From Plicaturopsis crispa FD-325 SS-3 (taxonomy: Eukaryota; Basidiomycota; Agaricomycetes; Amylocorticiales; Amylocorticiaceae), in assembly GCA_000827205.1 (NCBI GenBank), contig KN832554.1:2132892-2196891 (forward strand): a DNA stretch of 64,000 nt. Reading direction: 5' to 3'. Below the pieces are notes generated by a model. That model was not told where the DNA came from and ran no database searches. It was given only the letters and a program-made list of their open reading frames with translations. Below are positions 24,291-35,330 of the stretch, piece after piece. The position numbers were made by a program, and so were the translations under genes. The stretch's first letter is position 1; every line of letters starts with the position of its first letter.

Positions 24291-26442
24291 TCATTCATAA
24301 CTCAGGATGAAGATTTTGCCCTCCTTCACCGACATAATTACGGCCCCTTGACTCTGGTCGATGTTGATAGTCTCCACACTATCCATGTCCAGCTCATCCG
24401 GCACCTCCAGCGTCCGCACAACCCCCTCCGACTCCGATGCCACCGTCGTCTCGTCCACGGCCGGGAACGTCACGAACCGCAGATGTTTTCGCTCCATGCC
24501 GCTGAGAAGGCGCTCCATGCGCTCTTCGGTGTCGGTGTCCTCGTACTCGATCCAGACAGCATGCCCAAAATCAACGGCGATCAGGGGCCGTGGCCGCTCC
24601 CCCATGAGGGCCTCCTCGTCGTCCGAGCCGTCTAGCACGCACACAACCTCAAACGGTTTGCTCACATACCAGAGTTTCATTAGCGAATCCTCTGCATCCT
24701 CTGGAGCGGCTGCGTCCGGCGACAGGCACTTCCCCTTGCCTTTCCAGTTCGGATCGGTGAGGGGCACGCGGAAATAGTGCTGCGCGAGCACGAACGATGT
24801 TTTGTGCGTATCCGGGTCGTGTTCGGCGAGTAGTACCACCGTGCAGCTAAGCCGGGGGACTCCAGATAGCGTCGGCCACCATTGTCGGACAAAATGTGCG
24901 CTTTCAGGATACCAAGGTGGAAATGGGAACGGGTTACCGTTCGGATTGTCGCCGTCATTAGGGTGGCCGCCATCACCGTCGTCGTCTGGTTGGCTGCTAG
25001 AGTCGATGTCTGGCTGGGTATGTATGTCAAAGTTGAAGTCCGGGGGTGCAAGAGCTTGGGTTGTATCGGAAGGAAGGGGTAATATAGTATGTGTAGATGC
25101 GCTTGTGCTAGGTGAAGCAGGCGGCTCGGGTGACCCAGCGTTCGCACCTGTATCCGATTCGGGGGGTATATGGACTTGGGGAAAGATGAAGTTTTTGCTG
25201 AGCATTCGGGCTGGAAACACGCGAGATGAGATTGCGGGCACAGGGTCATTGGGTGTCAAGCATTTGACATGCTCTTTAAGGAGGTCAATTGGATAAAAGT
25301 GCTGGTACGCAGCATTAGTCTCCTCCGAATGGATGACAATCTGGGATTCATGAAGAATGCACGACCAGTTGGACGATAAGAGCTGAATAACATTGAATAT
25401 AATGTGAGAATAATTATCGCGGAATGACTGCAGTACACTCACACATTCAATCCCCGTATCAATGAATACGTACTCTTGTTTTGCCCAGTCAAGGAGGGCA
25501 TAAAGCCCGATTGTGTTTGAGCGTTCTACCCAAACAAATGCAGAAAGGAGCCTGGCGGGAGGGTCCAGTAGGAAAACGTTCATTACGACGCCCATTGTCA
25601 TGAAAGCCGTGACGCGGGAGAACACCGGTGGGATTGGCGCAGGGGGATCCTGGACAGACTTCGATCCTTTGACGGTCGGGGATGACACGGGTGTCGTAAC
25701 TTCGGGGAAAGACAGGCGCATGAGAACAAACTCCATGATCCTGTCATCGTCGTATCTGTCGACCTTTTAGGAACTCCGAGGTCGAGTGAGAAGAGTTAGA
25801 ACTCACGAGCCTGAGATGACCTTTGCCATTGTAAAGAACACCGTCCTATTATCAAACTCGACTCTGCATTTCCAGAGCTCCCACTTCTCGTCGGGTACCC
25901 ATTCAGCAAGGCACTCGTCTGTTTGCACATCCCAGCACACGACCTTTCCGCTCTTCGTCGCGCACAGCGTATAACTCGACGTGATCGGTGACAGCCAGTC
26001 AACTTCTTCGTTCGGCGGAGCACTGACTACCCTGTACCAGCTTTCGCGGTTCGCCGCCGGACGCGGTGCTCGGACTTTCCAGGCGCGTTCGTAATGCGCA
26101 GCCCTGTGCACGGACCTGATGAGTTGCGCTGTCGAGAGATCGGAGAGACGCTGGAATCCCTTGAGAGGAAGTGCACGGCATCTCCGGAGGAGGTCGTGCG
26201 CAAGTTTACGAAAAACGGGGCGGGTCGTGGTGCAGTCGTGAAGGTACCTGCAAGTCTACGAAGCCTCTTAGCCTCATACAAGGGCGTATAGCAACGAGAC
26301 TCACCAGTTGCAATGCGTCGACGTCTCTGAGTTCAAGATGTTGAGCGATATTTAAGATCAGATCGTATGGCAGGCTGTCCAGGACAGTCGGATCCCTCGG
26401 GCTAGCTTCCAGTTGACCGTTTGACATCGCGCGGTTAGGCAT
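24291..26442 (-). CDS. F-box protein
   Basis: Likely substrate adaptor of an SCF ubiquitin ligase, binding Skp1 through its F-box. The start is ATG 26442 (MPNRAMSNGQLEAS) or the second Met six codons on. Residues 20-55 read 'LDSLPYDLILNIAQHLELRD...LQL', and an intron (about 26247-26305) joins them to 'TCRYLHD', completing a normal F-box. The choice of acceptor is decided by this motif. Downstream lies a beta-rich region that may be an irregular propeller: 'YTLCATKSGKVVCWDVQTDE', 'WELWKCRVEFDNRTVFF', 'VFIDTGIECVS' and 'HAVWIEYEDTDTEERMERLL'. It ends '...GAVIMSVKEGKIFILSYE'. There is a negatively charged, serine-rich insert near 25000. Spliced length is about 660 residues. The substrate is unknown. 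Confidence 0.85.
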
Positions 26443-28216
26443 GCAGAGAATAGCGTCTAGAACAGCAAGTTTCAGGCAAAGATGCTGTTCGGTCGACAGT
26501 GGCGGCAGGGGGAAACTGGAAGTGTTACAAAGACTCGGACGGTGCTCACGGCAAAATCGTGACTTATGGGTCCAAAGTTACGCGACAGTTCTATTTATCT
26601 GTAGAGGTCCTTGTTCGCGCCCCTGTACATTCCCGACCACCTGCATGCACAATAAAGTGCGCAATGCTGGCGCTGAATATCTCGATTACCCCGAACTGCC
26701 ATCTGGCAGAGATACGAGTCACAGTGCTCTACTTATTGTAACGGAATTCGCAGATCAATTGTCGACGATATCTGCTACTACCCTCGCCGCCGCATAAGGG
26801 ATGCCGCAGCACTGAAACACCCTAATGTGCTGATGTGCACGCTCCATCCAGCGCTGGCCATCCTTGACTAGTGTGTGCAATTTTATTCTTCTTTTGCGAC
26901 TTGCGATGGTACTCCTGAAGTTATATCTCTAGCTTGTGGTCCGAGACGCGCGCCGTGCATGCGTGATGATCGATGATTCCCCAGAAAGCTCGCAAGCGTG
27001 CACCCATGTCTACTCAAGGATACAAGGAGTTTCGCGTAAGGATGAACGCATGACGAAGGCTTGACATGCAGGCCTGAACAACGGCGGTTGGCGATTTCTG
27101 TGGCGCCGCAGCCGCAGCCCCTTCTCGTCCCGTCCTTCCTCTTCTTTTTTGGCACAAGACTAGTACGATCTTAGCCCAGAGGACGATGGCTTTAAACATC
27201 ATTCAAGACGTTTTCCAGCGGACCGACTACATACGTCTGATCCTCGTTGCTCAAAGTGACGCGCATGTTAAGTACCAGACGTCGAAGCCGAGAACTACCA
27301 CGCTTTACGATGCATATGTGACTTTCATTTTACGATATCTGACAGGTGATGTACTACTTATGAGTCCATGAGTATCCATTCATTGCGTTCATATGAAGAC
27401 AGTGGGCATACTTCGCCATCAGGTTTTGCACATAAACCTGGTGAGTGTAATCGCTTTCGTCGCCGCAATCAATTTTGACTTGCTGTCTTATTAATCTCGT
27501 ATGCAGACTTACATCGGCCATTATCGTCTTCACCAGTGCCGCGCGCCGCAATGGGCATATAGGTGACGTTGTCGCAAGACATAGTCTATGGTGCATTCTT
27601 ACTGTTCTACTTTGCGCCTGATTTCGGCCCACGCGGGTTTACGAACAGCAGCTCTGCCCCCGGGTAATGTGCTCATTCAAAGCCATCCGTGTGTCACTCT
27701 AATGTGCGTGTTTCTCCCTTCTTGGCGTCGCTTGTGCTGAATGCTACTCTACTCCCAGTGCTTTTACTGATCATATGTATCCTCTAGCCGGACTGGGAGG
27801 ATGGATCGTCCGCTGGAGTCGTGAGTGGCATATAGATGTACCGTGATGCTGGCTCTTCGGACGCTGCATTCACAACGTCCGTCAATAGGATTGTCGGGAT
27901 CGTCCACAACGTCACCTGGGAAACCAGTTGGAAGGCTCTCAACGTGCAATGATACTAACTATCGAGTTCAGTGTCCGAGATGTTGTCAAGGCCGCACTGC
28001 ACAGCTCGTGCACACCGGAGAAAGTATCGTCGGAGCTCGCCCGGTGCAGCTGACGGGATTATACTTTTCCACATCTTTGCTCGACGATCCTAATGGTTCT
28101 GACTTTCGAATGACGATATACTGGGGTGCCTTCCCATATCGCATAAAGGCTCGACGATTCGGTCAAGGCTACTTCAGCATCCACTTCGTTATCCACTTCG
28201 TGCGCATATCCCGACG
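26443..28216. other. 1.8-kb intergenic region, nothing recognised
   Basis: It lies between the start of the F-box gene (leftward) and the start of the barwin-like gene (rightward). Open frames of 60-145 codons occur on both strands but show no domain, codon regularity or intron logic. The last 500 bases upstream of 28217 are the likely promoter of the secreted protein. No tRNA or transposon ends were found. Confidence 0.5.
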
Positions 28217-28853
28217 ATGTTTTCTGCAAAGATACTCTCTGCCTTATCGATCTTTGTTGTGACCGCTAGCGCTGCTACGTCCGGCAAAGGAACTTGTGAG
28301 TCAATATGGCTTGTACCTAGCCTCCCGACCAAAGTACTAATCTCATTTTTCAATGACCAGTGTTCAATTTTGCGCCGGGCCTCGGGGCCTGCGGATTCAC
28401 GAACACCAGCACTGAGCTGGTAGCCTCTGTCTCCGCCAAAAACTTCAACAGCTACCCGTATGTTGTCCTAAATCTCTATTCCCCTGCAAAAGCTGAGCGT
28501 CGTCGTGTTTCGTTAGCGGAGCCACTTCGAATCCTAACAAGTGAGATATCGATGATGAATTAACAAGTTCGCGCGCGAGCACGAAGCTAACTTTCTTCGC
28601 AAACGCATAGAAACCCCATTTGCACCCACAAGCTTACCGTTTCGCGTGCGTATGTCACCAGCGAAATGCAGTTTCTTACTGACACTCCGTATACCTTCAC
28701 ACAGTCGGTGATAAGCACTATTCTGCCAAGATCGTTGACTACTTTGTCGCGCAGGGCCAAGACAGCGATGTCGGCTTTTCTGATGCAGCGTTCACGAAGT
28801 TCGCCAATCCAAGCCAAGGGACGGTGGAGGGTGTGTCGTGGGTCATAGTCTAG
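28217..28853 (+). CDS. Small secreted barwin/expansin-like (double-psi beta-barrel) protein
   Basis: A secreted protein of about 120 residues of the RlpA-like/barwin fold, a group associated with cell-wall or glycan binding and seldom enzymatic in fungi. The start 'MFSAKILSALSIFVVTASAA' is a signal peptide. Splicing gives 'GTLFNFAPGLGACGFTN', then 'SAKNFNSYPGATSNPNKNP', then 'ICTHKLTVSLGDKHYSAK', then 'IVDYFVAQGQDSDVGFSDAA' and the closing 'SQGTVEGVSWVIV'. The four introns are in phase; exon 3 is only about 24 nt. Compared with commonly seen relatives (VVDRCVGCAGASDLDLT), the central 'VDRC..C' is replaced by VDYFVAQGQDSDVG, so the second cysteine pair is missing here. Confident of the fold; role unknown. 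Confidence 0.85.
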
Positions 28854-29255
28854 GTCTACTTCACTCGAGCGCGCTCCTGGTATAAGTGTCCCCTCGTTGC
28901 ACCCGTCTTGGCTCTCATGTATTTGGCTACTCACTACTATGTAATCTACGCAGTAGAAATCTGAAGGCCCAAGAGTGGCCCAAGGTGCTCACAGCGCTTT
29001 CATCATGCACTTTTCTGCAAGCTTCCGACTAGTTAGCGGTACTCCAGTACTAATATGACGGCGCTACGGTCAAGTCATGGTACCATCGAGCGATGCTTAC
29101 GGGCCGCATGCGCAGGATCGGGAGCAACAGACAAGTATCATTTGAGCACAAAACATTCATCTACATTCGCAAGCCTACGGAACCTCTCACGCCGGTTGAA
29201 TGGTCGGAATTGATAACCACAAGGTTGTTGAAAACCTTATCGACAGCGCTTGCCG
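28854..29255. other. Intergenic between convergent genes
   Basis: This is shared 3' flank of the barwin-like gene and the INO1 gene, whose stop lies at 29256. No coding region or repeat is recognised. Confidence 0.6.
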
Positions 29256-31090
29256 CCTACCAGATCCTGGTCTCCAGCAACAGATCGCTGCTTCCCTCGA
29301 GGCCGATGCAGGCCTTCAAGAAACCCTCGAGCGCATTGCGCTGCCGGTTCAAGCTGTTGACGACGTCGGTGCCTACATGATGACGGTAAATAATATGTTC
29401 TTGGGCGAAAAAGAGTACGACGACATACCAGGCTTAACAAGGGGGGCCTTCAGCATGTAGGAGAGGAGCGAAAGCACCGGGTACAAGGGCGAGAAATCTT
29501 CATCACCCTTCGACAGGTCTCGGTACTTGATGCGAGTCAACAGCTCGGCCAGAATGGCCAAGTCGAGGATGAGCGGCGTCGCGAGGAGGGAGTCCTAACA
29601 TCACATCATCAGTTTACATGGAAGATAAGGACACAGGTTTCACTCACCTCGCACTCGTTAAAGATATTGATGGTTTGGCGACCGCCGCAGAAAATCTCCG
29701 AGTAGTACTCGTCGATGGCGCGCTTGGAGTCACCTACGGCAGGCACGTACTTGATAACGACAATGTGATCAGGGTGCTCGCCCTTCGCATCCTTGCCCTT
29801 GGCTCCAACCTCTGGAGCCTTGTACAACAACCTGTTGGCGTCAACCATATCGTCAACGACGCTGCTCTTGCTGATTTCCTTGCTCTTGAACTGAGGCTCC
29901 GCCGACAGGTTGTGACCATCATTGTTCCCAAGATGGTTGTACGACGCGATGGAGAGCGGCTTGATACCGGCGTTTACTAGGAACTCAGCGAGGACCGACT
30001 TAAGCTTCGTCTGGCCCGACTTGAGATCATCACCGCCGATGAACGACTTCTCCCGCTCAGCGAGGGCAATGACGCCTGGAACGAAAGTATTCTGAGGGGC
30101 ACCGTTTACGAACGGCTCGCCCTCAAGGATGGCAGCGACGGCGAAGAGCGAGGATGGGGAGACTTCGGAGTGAGAAGACTTGATAGCGGCCAGGATATTG
30201 TCAGCCGTGTCGTTGACGCCAGGAATGATGTCGCTGTAGCGCTCAGTGTTGGCGGTCCAGAAGACGATGACACGGTCAAGGCCGTTGTCGGCTTTGAACT
30301 TGCGAATGTCACCACGAATGTGCTCTAGATGAGCGAGCTTGTCGGTACCGGGGACGACGTTGTCCGCACGCGCCTCCTGGTTCGCAGCGATGAAGTCAGG
30401 ATAGTAGATGGATGGCAACGGCTTGCCCAACTCGGCCAAGTACGGCTTGACCTGGCGCTGCAAGTCGTAATCCAAGACCTGAGCGCGCTCCATCGCTTTA
30501 TCCAGCGGCAGGCCAGAGATGTCCCAGCCACCGAGGACGAGGTCGTTCGGATGCACCATGGGAAGCACGTCCGAGATCGGGACGTGGACTTCCTTTCCGG
30601 TGGACGGGTCGGTGCCCACCCGCACGGTAGAACCGCGCAGCAGGGAGCCGATGTAGTTCGGCTGCTGAATGCCGGACTTGGTGTGCCAAGCGATGTTGTG
30701 GCGGTTGGCGAGAATCGTCGCGGTAAGCGTAGTGCCGTTATTCCCGCCCAGGCCGACCATCATGAGGCTACGACGACGAGTGAGATCGAGTTTGCCAACG
30801 CAGAACCAAATCGCGAGGACTCACCCAGTCTTGGCAACCTTTCGGGTCGTCTGGAATTCAAAAGGCTTGACGGTAGGTGTGACCGTGAATTGGCCGTTCG
30901 CGACCGAGACATCAGCACCACGGTTGTAGTACTTGGAAGTGATGTGGTCGTCGCTATAGACAGTGTTCTCCGATTGCACGACGATCGGCTGGGGACGACG
31001 GGCAGCGGTGGGGTGGACGAAGACAATGGACTCTACGTCGGAGGTGGGCGTGTTGGACCCGGAGTTGTCGGAAGGGGGCTGGGGTGCCAT
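29256..31090 (-). CDS. INO1: Inositol-3-phosphate synthase (INO1)
   Basis: Converts glucose 6-phosphate to 1D-myo-inositol 3-phosphate using NAD+, the committed step of inositol synthesis, in the cytosol. The start is at 31090 ([20 protein letters not shown]). Exon 1 ends 'RKVAKTG', and an intron near 30766-30826 leads to '[16 protein letters not shown]', the glycine-rich NAD-binding loop. Further family blocks are '[15 protein letters not shown]', '[12 protein letters not shown]', '[19 protein letters not shown]', '[17 protein letters not shown]' and '[15 protein letters not shown]'. A second intron (about 29595-29650) leads to '[18 protein letters not shown]', and a third (about 29374-29430) to '[19 protein letters not shown]', which ends at 29256. 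Length is about 550 residues, as usual. The long open frames opposite it are mirror frames caused by biased codon use, which suggests high expression. Confidence 0.96.
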
Positions 31091-32434
31091 TGTCGATGAG
31101 AGTTATATATGTAGAGTAGGTAGATTTCAAGGACAAGGGTAATTAGAAACTTGGAAGGAGACTGGCTGCCGAGTGCCTGGTGCCGCGGTGGGGGTTGTGA
31201 GTACTGCCCAACTGGTTTGAGTACATCCAAAGGTTGCTGGGAACCGATGAAGACGATGAAGTAGGGGGAAGGCGGGGGAAAGCTGCTGAGGGCTATCGAC
31301 GCGTTTGATACGCTTTTATCTTGAAAACTGGGGTTCTGGAGGCACGCTGTATACCGCGAGGCGATTTTCTTGACGTGAAAACGACTTGGACGAAGAGGTA
31401 AGAGGTAAGATGGGGAAATGCGAAGGAGAAGAAAGCGCGAGACTTTTTGATGTGATGATAATCATTTCGAACTCCGTCCATGTCCGCGGCACTTTGCCTA
31501 CAGGAACAGCGGCAACGAGTAATTATATCGGTCACTTTCGGAATTGGGGGGACTTTGCAAACTTGAACAGATGTATGCATGCAAGCTCATTTCATGTGTC
31601 GTACAATGTTCAGTGTGGGATAGGAACCTTGTACAGTAGAGTGAAACCAATTGCAAGGCTTCTCCGATGGCAGACAAGTGATAAACCGGATTTATCGCGT
31701 AGTCTGGATTCAAAGGCCACCTCAACTTTCACGAGGCTCAAAGTCATCATCGTTGGCCAATATCCGTCGGAAAAGTGCCTCCACTGGTCCTGGGCCCCGG
31801 AAAGAGTCATACTCTCTTAGAAGATGTACATGTTCAATGGCATGTACCTAAAGAATACACAAAATATCAGCGTCTTATGAAACCGTGGCCAATGGCCATC
31901 AACGCACGACGTGTGGACGGAGGGCTTGAAGGAAACATTCCAAATATGTGGAGTACCGTGTAGGTACAAAGTCTGCATTCGAGGAGGGACGTACTGAACT
32001 GCTCCCAAAATCATCGGTGGCGAAGACGTCTTAAATTTCATCCGAACTCGTGCAACAACACAGGGTACAAGATATGGCTTGATATCAGACGGTCAGTCAG
32101 AAATGATGCATGATGATCGACGACATTTGAATCACCTCGATGCGCACCTTGAAATCCACACACAAGGTTCGGTCAAATAGCGACAGTTTGCAATGGTCCA
32201 GTCAAAAAGAACGGCCTTAGATTGGCTCGCATTGCGCAGAGATACCCCAGCAGAATCTAGTCAAGTCGTCGGAATCTGAGTGAATGTTTAGTGAGTGCAG
32301 CGCACACCGCAGTGGCCTGTAACGGGATATCGACGCTTGCTCGTCCGAATCACGTAGAGTAGTCACCGGTCACCGGTCTAGCAGCGTGGCAAGTGCCGTT
32401 TCGCAGAGGTCTTGCGCCTGAAGGAGGCAAGAAT
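31091..32434. other. Divergent promoter region between INO1 and TIM50
   Basis: A region of 1.3 kb up to the MITE. INO1 starts at its left edge. No reading frame with family character is seen. An E-box core CATGTG within ATTTCATGTG lies near 31588, but it does not match the yeast inositol-response element properly. The rest is unremarkable. Confidence 0.5.
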
Positions 32435-32488
32435 AGGACCCCCGAATATTAGGGTAAATGCCGTTATGAAAATCGCAAAAGCTGATTT

Positions 32489-32743
32489 TTTTGCCCGGAT
32501 GATTTGCGAGGGATGGATCCCATTTTGCCCGGATGGCAACTGGCCTTATTGCCTTTTCGGGCGCTTTACCCACCCAAAGGGTCACGTGCATACGCGCCAA
32601 ATTTTGGTGGCGGCGCCTGCGGCGCCGCCCTTCCCCCTGCAAAAATTTTGCCCGGACGCAACATAGCCTCCCTCGCAGAGGACAAGATTTTTGCCCGGAT
32701 GGCATATGGCCTTCGGGCGAAAAGTGCAAATTTTGCCCGGATG
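32489..32743 (+). repeat. Five direct copies of TTTTGCCCGGAYG inside the MITE
   Basis: Copies start at 32489, 32523, 32646, 32689 and 32731, all in the same orientation; the third has C instead of T at position 12. Two lie near the left terminus and three near the right. Repeated subterminal motifs are known transposase-binding sites in hAT elements, so that is the likely role. Here they could also act as protein-binding sites upstream of TIM50. Confidence 0.85.
32609..32629. repeat. Perfect GC hairpin inside the MITE
   Basis: GGCGGCGCC, then TGC, then GGCGCCGCC: a 9-bp perfect stem with a 3-nt loop near the middle of the element. Such a stem could form in single-stranded DNA or RNA. Confidence 0.85.
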
Positions 32744-32989
32744 ATTCAAACGGCATTTAGCCTAATATTCGGGGGTCCTGCAAGAATCCAAGCAGAAACT
32801 TTGAGGAGGAAGAGGGTCGTAACTAGGTCGGAACTTGGCCCCGGGCGTCTGCCGTCCGCTGGTGGCAATCTCGAACGGCGATCGACAAACAGACCAAAAT
32901 TGAGTGACGGAATCCGGAAAAAATTCGCGCGCGGTGTCGACATCTTCGACACGTTCAACGGATACAGGCCTGTATATCTACCGTTGTCT

Positions 32990-34826
32990 ATGTTCGCAGT
33001 CCTTGCTCGTGGCGCGCACCGCCAGGCGCTTTCTGGCCCAGTACGATGCATGGCGACGCAAGCCTCGCCGCCCCCGCCCCCGCCATCGTCAAAGAAATCC
33101 GCCAAGAAGGCGAAGGCAGCCGCGGCAGCAGCAGCAGCGAGCTCCGCGCCTTCTGCCAGCGAAACCACTCTGTCAGAGGCTTCGCCTTCTGCTGAGCAGC
33201 TACCTTCAGCGCCGGTCTCACCAAGTCCCACATCTCTAAGCCTGGACTTCCTCCCCGGGGCGCCGGAGTCTGACGGGGGGCGCACTGGTGCGAGGTCGTC
33301 CAAGGACTCGCTTTCATCGATTGAGCGGCGGCGGCGATATATGGGGCGTGTTGCGCTCGGTGTCTTCGCGCTCGGTCTCGGTGCGCAAACGGTGTACATG
33401 GGCCGCGACTGGGAGGAGGATGAGTTGAAAGAGCGGAAATTGGTGTGTTTCATATTAGAATTATATGTCGCCCGTGTATCTGAAACTCGGCTCGTAGAGG
33501 ATTGAGGATGCACCATCTACGCGACTAGGCAGGACGACTGCTCGGTTCACCCAGATATTCGACGTGAGATTGCTCTGCTCCGATAGCATACGGGTTCTGA
33601 CTTTCGTCCTCCAGCTATTCAATAAACCTCAATGGTCGGAGCTGCTGCCACCTCCCTTACCGGCACCCCACCAAAAGCCATATACCCTTCTACTCTCCAT
33701 CGACGACCTCTTGGTGACCTCACAGTGGGATGTGAGTGAGACGTAGCGCACCAAACGTATGTTGCTGACATCCGACGCGCAGCGTCAAAACGGCTGGCGA
33801 ACCGCAAAGCGACCAGGCGTGGACTACTTCATCGCATATCTCTCGCAATTTTATGAGATAGTCATATTCACGACGCAACATCACTACGTGGGTGCACCGT
33901 GTCTTTTTTACAAGACGACATCTGACGCGTTTCGACAGACGGCAATCCCTATAGTGGAGAAACTGGATCCGTACAACTTTTATCTTAATTACAAACTCTT
34001 CCGTGAATCCACACGATTTGTCGACGGCAAGATCGTAAAGGTGCGCTGCCCGCCGAGTCTTCTTGCTCGATCGCATGGCTAACGCATGCCACAGGACTTG
34101 TCGTATCTCAATCGTGACTTGTCCAAAGTCATCATGCTCGATACTCACCAGGACCACGTCTCCACGCATCCCCAGAACGCCATCGTCATCCCGCCGTGGA
34201 AGGGCGACCCGAAAGACCGCGGGCTAGTCGCGCTAATCCCCTTCCTCGAATGTAGGCCTTGCCAATTCTAATCCGTCCTGGACACACTAACGCCTTGTGC
34301 AGCCATCGGCATATACAAGCCTCCTGATGTCCGGCCTATATTGGAGGCGTACCACGGAAAGAATATCCCGCTGGAGTACGCGAAAAAGGAAGCCGCGGCA
34401 AAGGCGAAGCATATAGAAGAGTGGAAAAGTGGCAAGATATCCAGCGGCGGTTTCACTCTGAGCAGCCTGCTAGGCGGATCCTCTACGGTAGGTCGATGTT
34501 CCTTCAAGTCCATCATCGCGGCTACTAATCGACTCCCTCAGCAATCTGCCTCGCCGGTCCCGCTGACGTATCTCGAGCAGAAGCGCAAGGAGGCGCAGTT
34601 ACAGTACAAGGAGGAGCAAGCATACATCCAGGCGAACAAAGCTAACTTTGAGCGCCTGCTGGAGGAAGAGCGTCAGGCAATGGCACGCGAAATGTCGGGC
34701 AATCTGTTTGGGGTCCTTGATGTGTTTACCGGAGGGAAGAAGGCGCAGGAGGACGCGCAGAAGGCGGCCGCTGGCAGTCCCCCTGCTAATGGTTCACCAC
34801 AGGGACAGCATGTATCCGCCCGGTAG
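32990..34826 (+). CDS. TIM50: Mitochondrial import translocase subunit Tim50
   Basis: Receptor subunit of the TIM23 complex, anchored in the inner membrane, which takes presequence proteins from the TOM complex. The start at 32990 gives an Arg-bearing presequence ([20 protein letters not shown]). An Ala/Lys/Ser/Pro-rich linker follows, then a membrane helix ([18 protein letters not shown]), then an FCP1-like phosphatase-fold domain: '[17 protein letters not shown]', '[20 protein letters not shown]', '[12 protein letters not shown]', '[14 protein letters not shown]', '[17 protein letters not shown]' and '[20 protein letters not shown]'. The catalytic DxDxT of true phosphatases is SIDDL here, as expected for non-catalytic Tim50. 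A charged helical tail ends at 34826. Introns sit near 33442-33493, 33555-33613, 33730-33781, 33888-33939, 34040-34094, 34251-34302 and 34490-34541. About 500 residues. Confidence 0.93.
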
Positions 34827-35050
34827 AGCCTGCCCAGGACTTGGATGCGGACATAATACTTACAGCAATAATCCCCATTCAATTCATTGCGTCTTCAATA
34901 ATTCATTCGTCGAAAGCAAAAAGCCGCTGCACAACATTTATCGTCCATATCAAGTCCGTATGTATGGTCCACTATCCTTGTTAGATTATATCCCGTGGAT
35001 CCACCCTACCTTGTGACCCACATAACGCGCGATGGATGAGGACTGGCTAC

Positions 35051-35330
35051 TCAAGAGAGTATCCTCGCCGTACGACGCTTATTTTGGAACCTGGATTCGT
35101 GAGAGATATCAGTGGCATTTCGCCGACAGTGCTACGGACCCATCGCACCATATTTGAACACTCCGCGGCGTCATCTTTAACTGTTCCGACAACCTCAATC
35201 GCTCCGACGTGTTCGGAAAGTTGTTTTCTGCATACGCGCTATTTAAGATGGCGAGCTGTTCAGGGGAAACGCGGCGTCCTTTCTGCTTATTCCCGGCTGG
35301 GTATTTGCGATGTAAGTTGCAGACTGCCAT
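35051..35330 (-). CDS. Minimal homeodomain protein (73 residues)
   Basis: A DNA-binding homeodomain, probably of the basidiomycete non-mating-type group. Exon 1 (35330-35149) starts MAVCNLHRKYPAGNKQK and contains helices 1-2 and most of helix 3: 'GRRVSPEQLAILNSAYAENN', 'FPNTSERLRLSEQL' and 'KMTPRSVQIW'. Without splicing the recognition helix breaks off. Removing a 58-nt intron (35091-35148, GT-AG, in phase) completes 'QIWFQNKRRTARILS' with a stop at 35051. All invariant positions (W48, F49, N51, R53 by homeodomain numbering) are then present. The protein is almost nothing but the domain. An N-terminal extension on an exon above 35330 is possible, since serine-rich open frames lie there, but none joins in phase with a good donor, so the first Met is used. 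Confidence 0.75.

Larger units (their letters stand above)
32435..32779. mobile_element. Non-autonomous DNA transposon (hAT-like MITE), 345 bp, with 8-bp target duplication
   Basis: The ends form an inverted repeat of about 31 bp with a single mismatch. The left end reads AGGACCCCCGAATATTAGG, then (G) TAAATGCCGTT; the right end is its complement with C in place of that G. Directly outside lies GCAAGAAT at 32427-32434 and again at 32780-32787, a perfect 8-bp target-site duplication. An 8-bp duplication fits the hAT superfamily (P-type elements are an alternative). There is no coding capacity. Inside are five copies of TTTTGCCCGGAYG and one perfect GC-rich hairpin (annotated separately). Near-identical ends and duplication suggest a fairly recent insertion. 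It sits about 210 bp upstream of the TIM50 start codon. Confidence 0.9.

Noticed and set aside
30329-31099. 256-codon open frame on the plus strand opposite INO1
   Set aside because: It mirrors the strongly biased codon use of INO1, contains no family motif and spans an INO1 intron boundary. It is a shadow frame.
31580-31600. Inositol-response element (ICRE/UAS-INO)
   Set aside because: ATTTCATGTG shares only the E-box core; the yeast consensus on the same strand would read ATTTCACATG. It is also 500 bp from the start codon and there is no proof that basidiomycetes use this element.
31386-31820. 144-codon open frame upstream of INO1
   Set aside because: No domain, no intron logic, irregular composition; it lies in the divergent promoter region.
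32504-32989. In-frame N-terminal extension of TIM50 running through the MITE
   Set aside because: The frame is open by chance across the transposon. The Met at 32990 gives a proper mitochondrial presequence.
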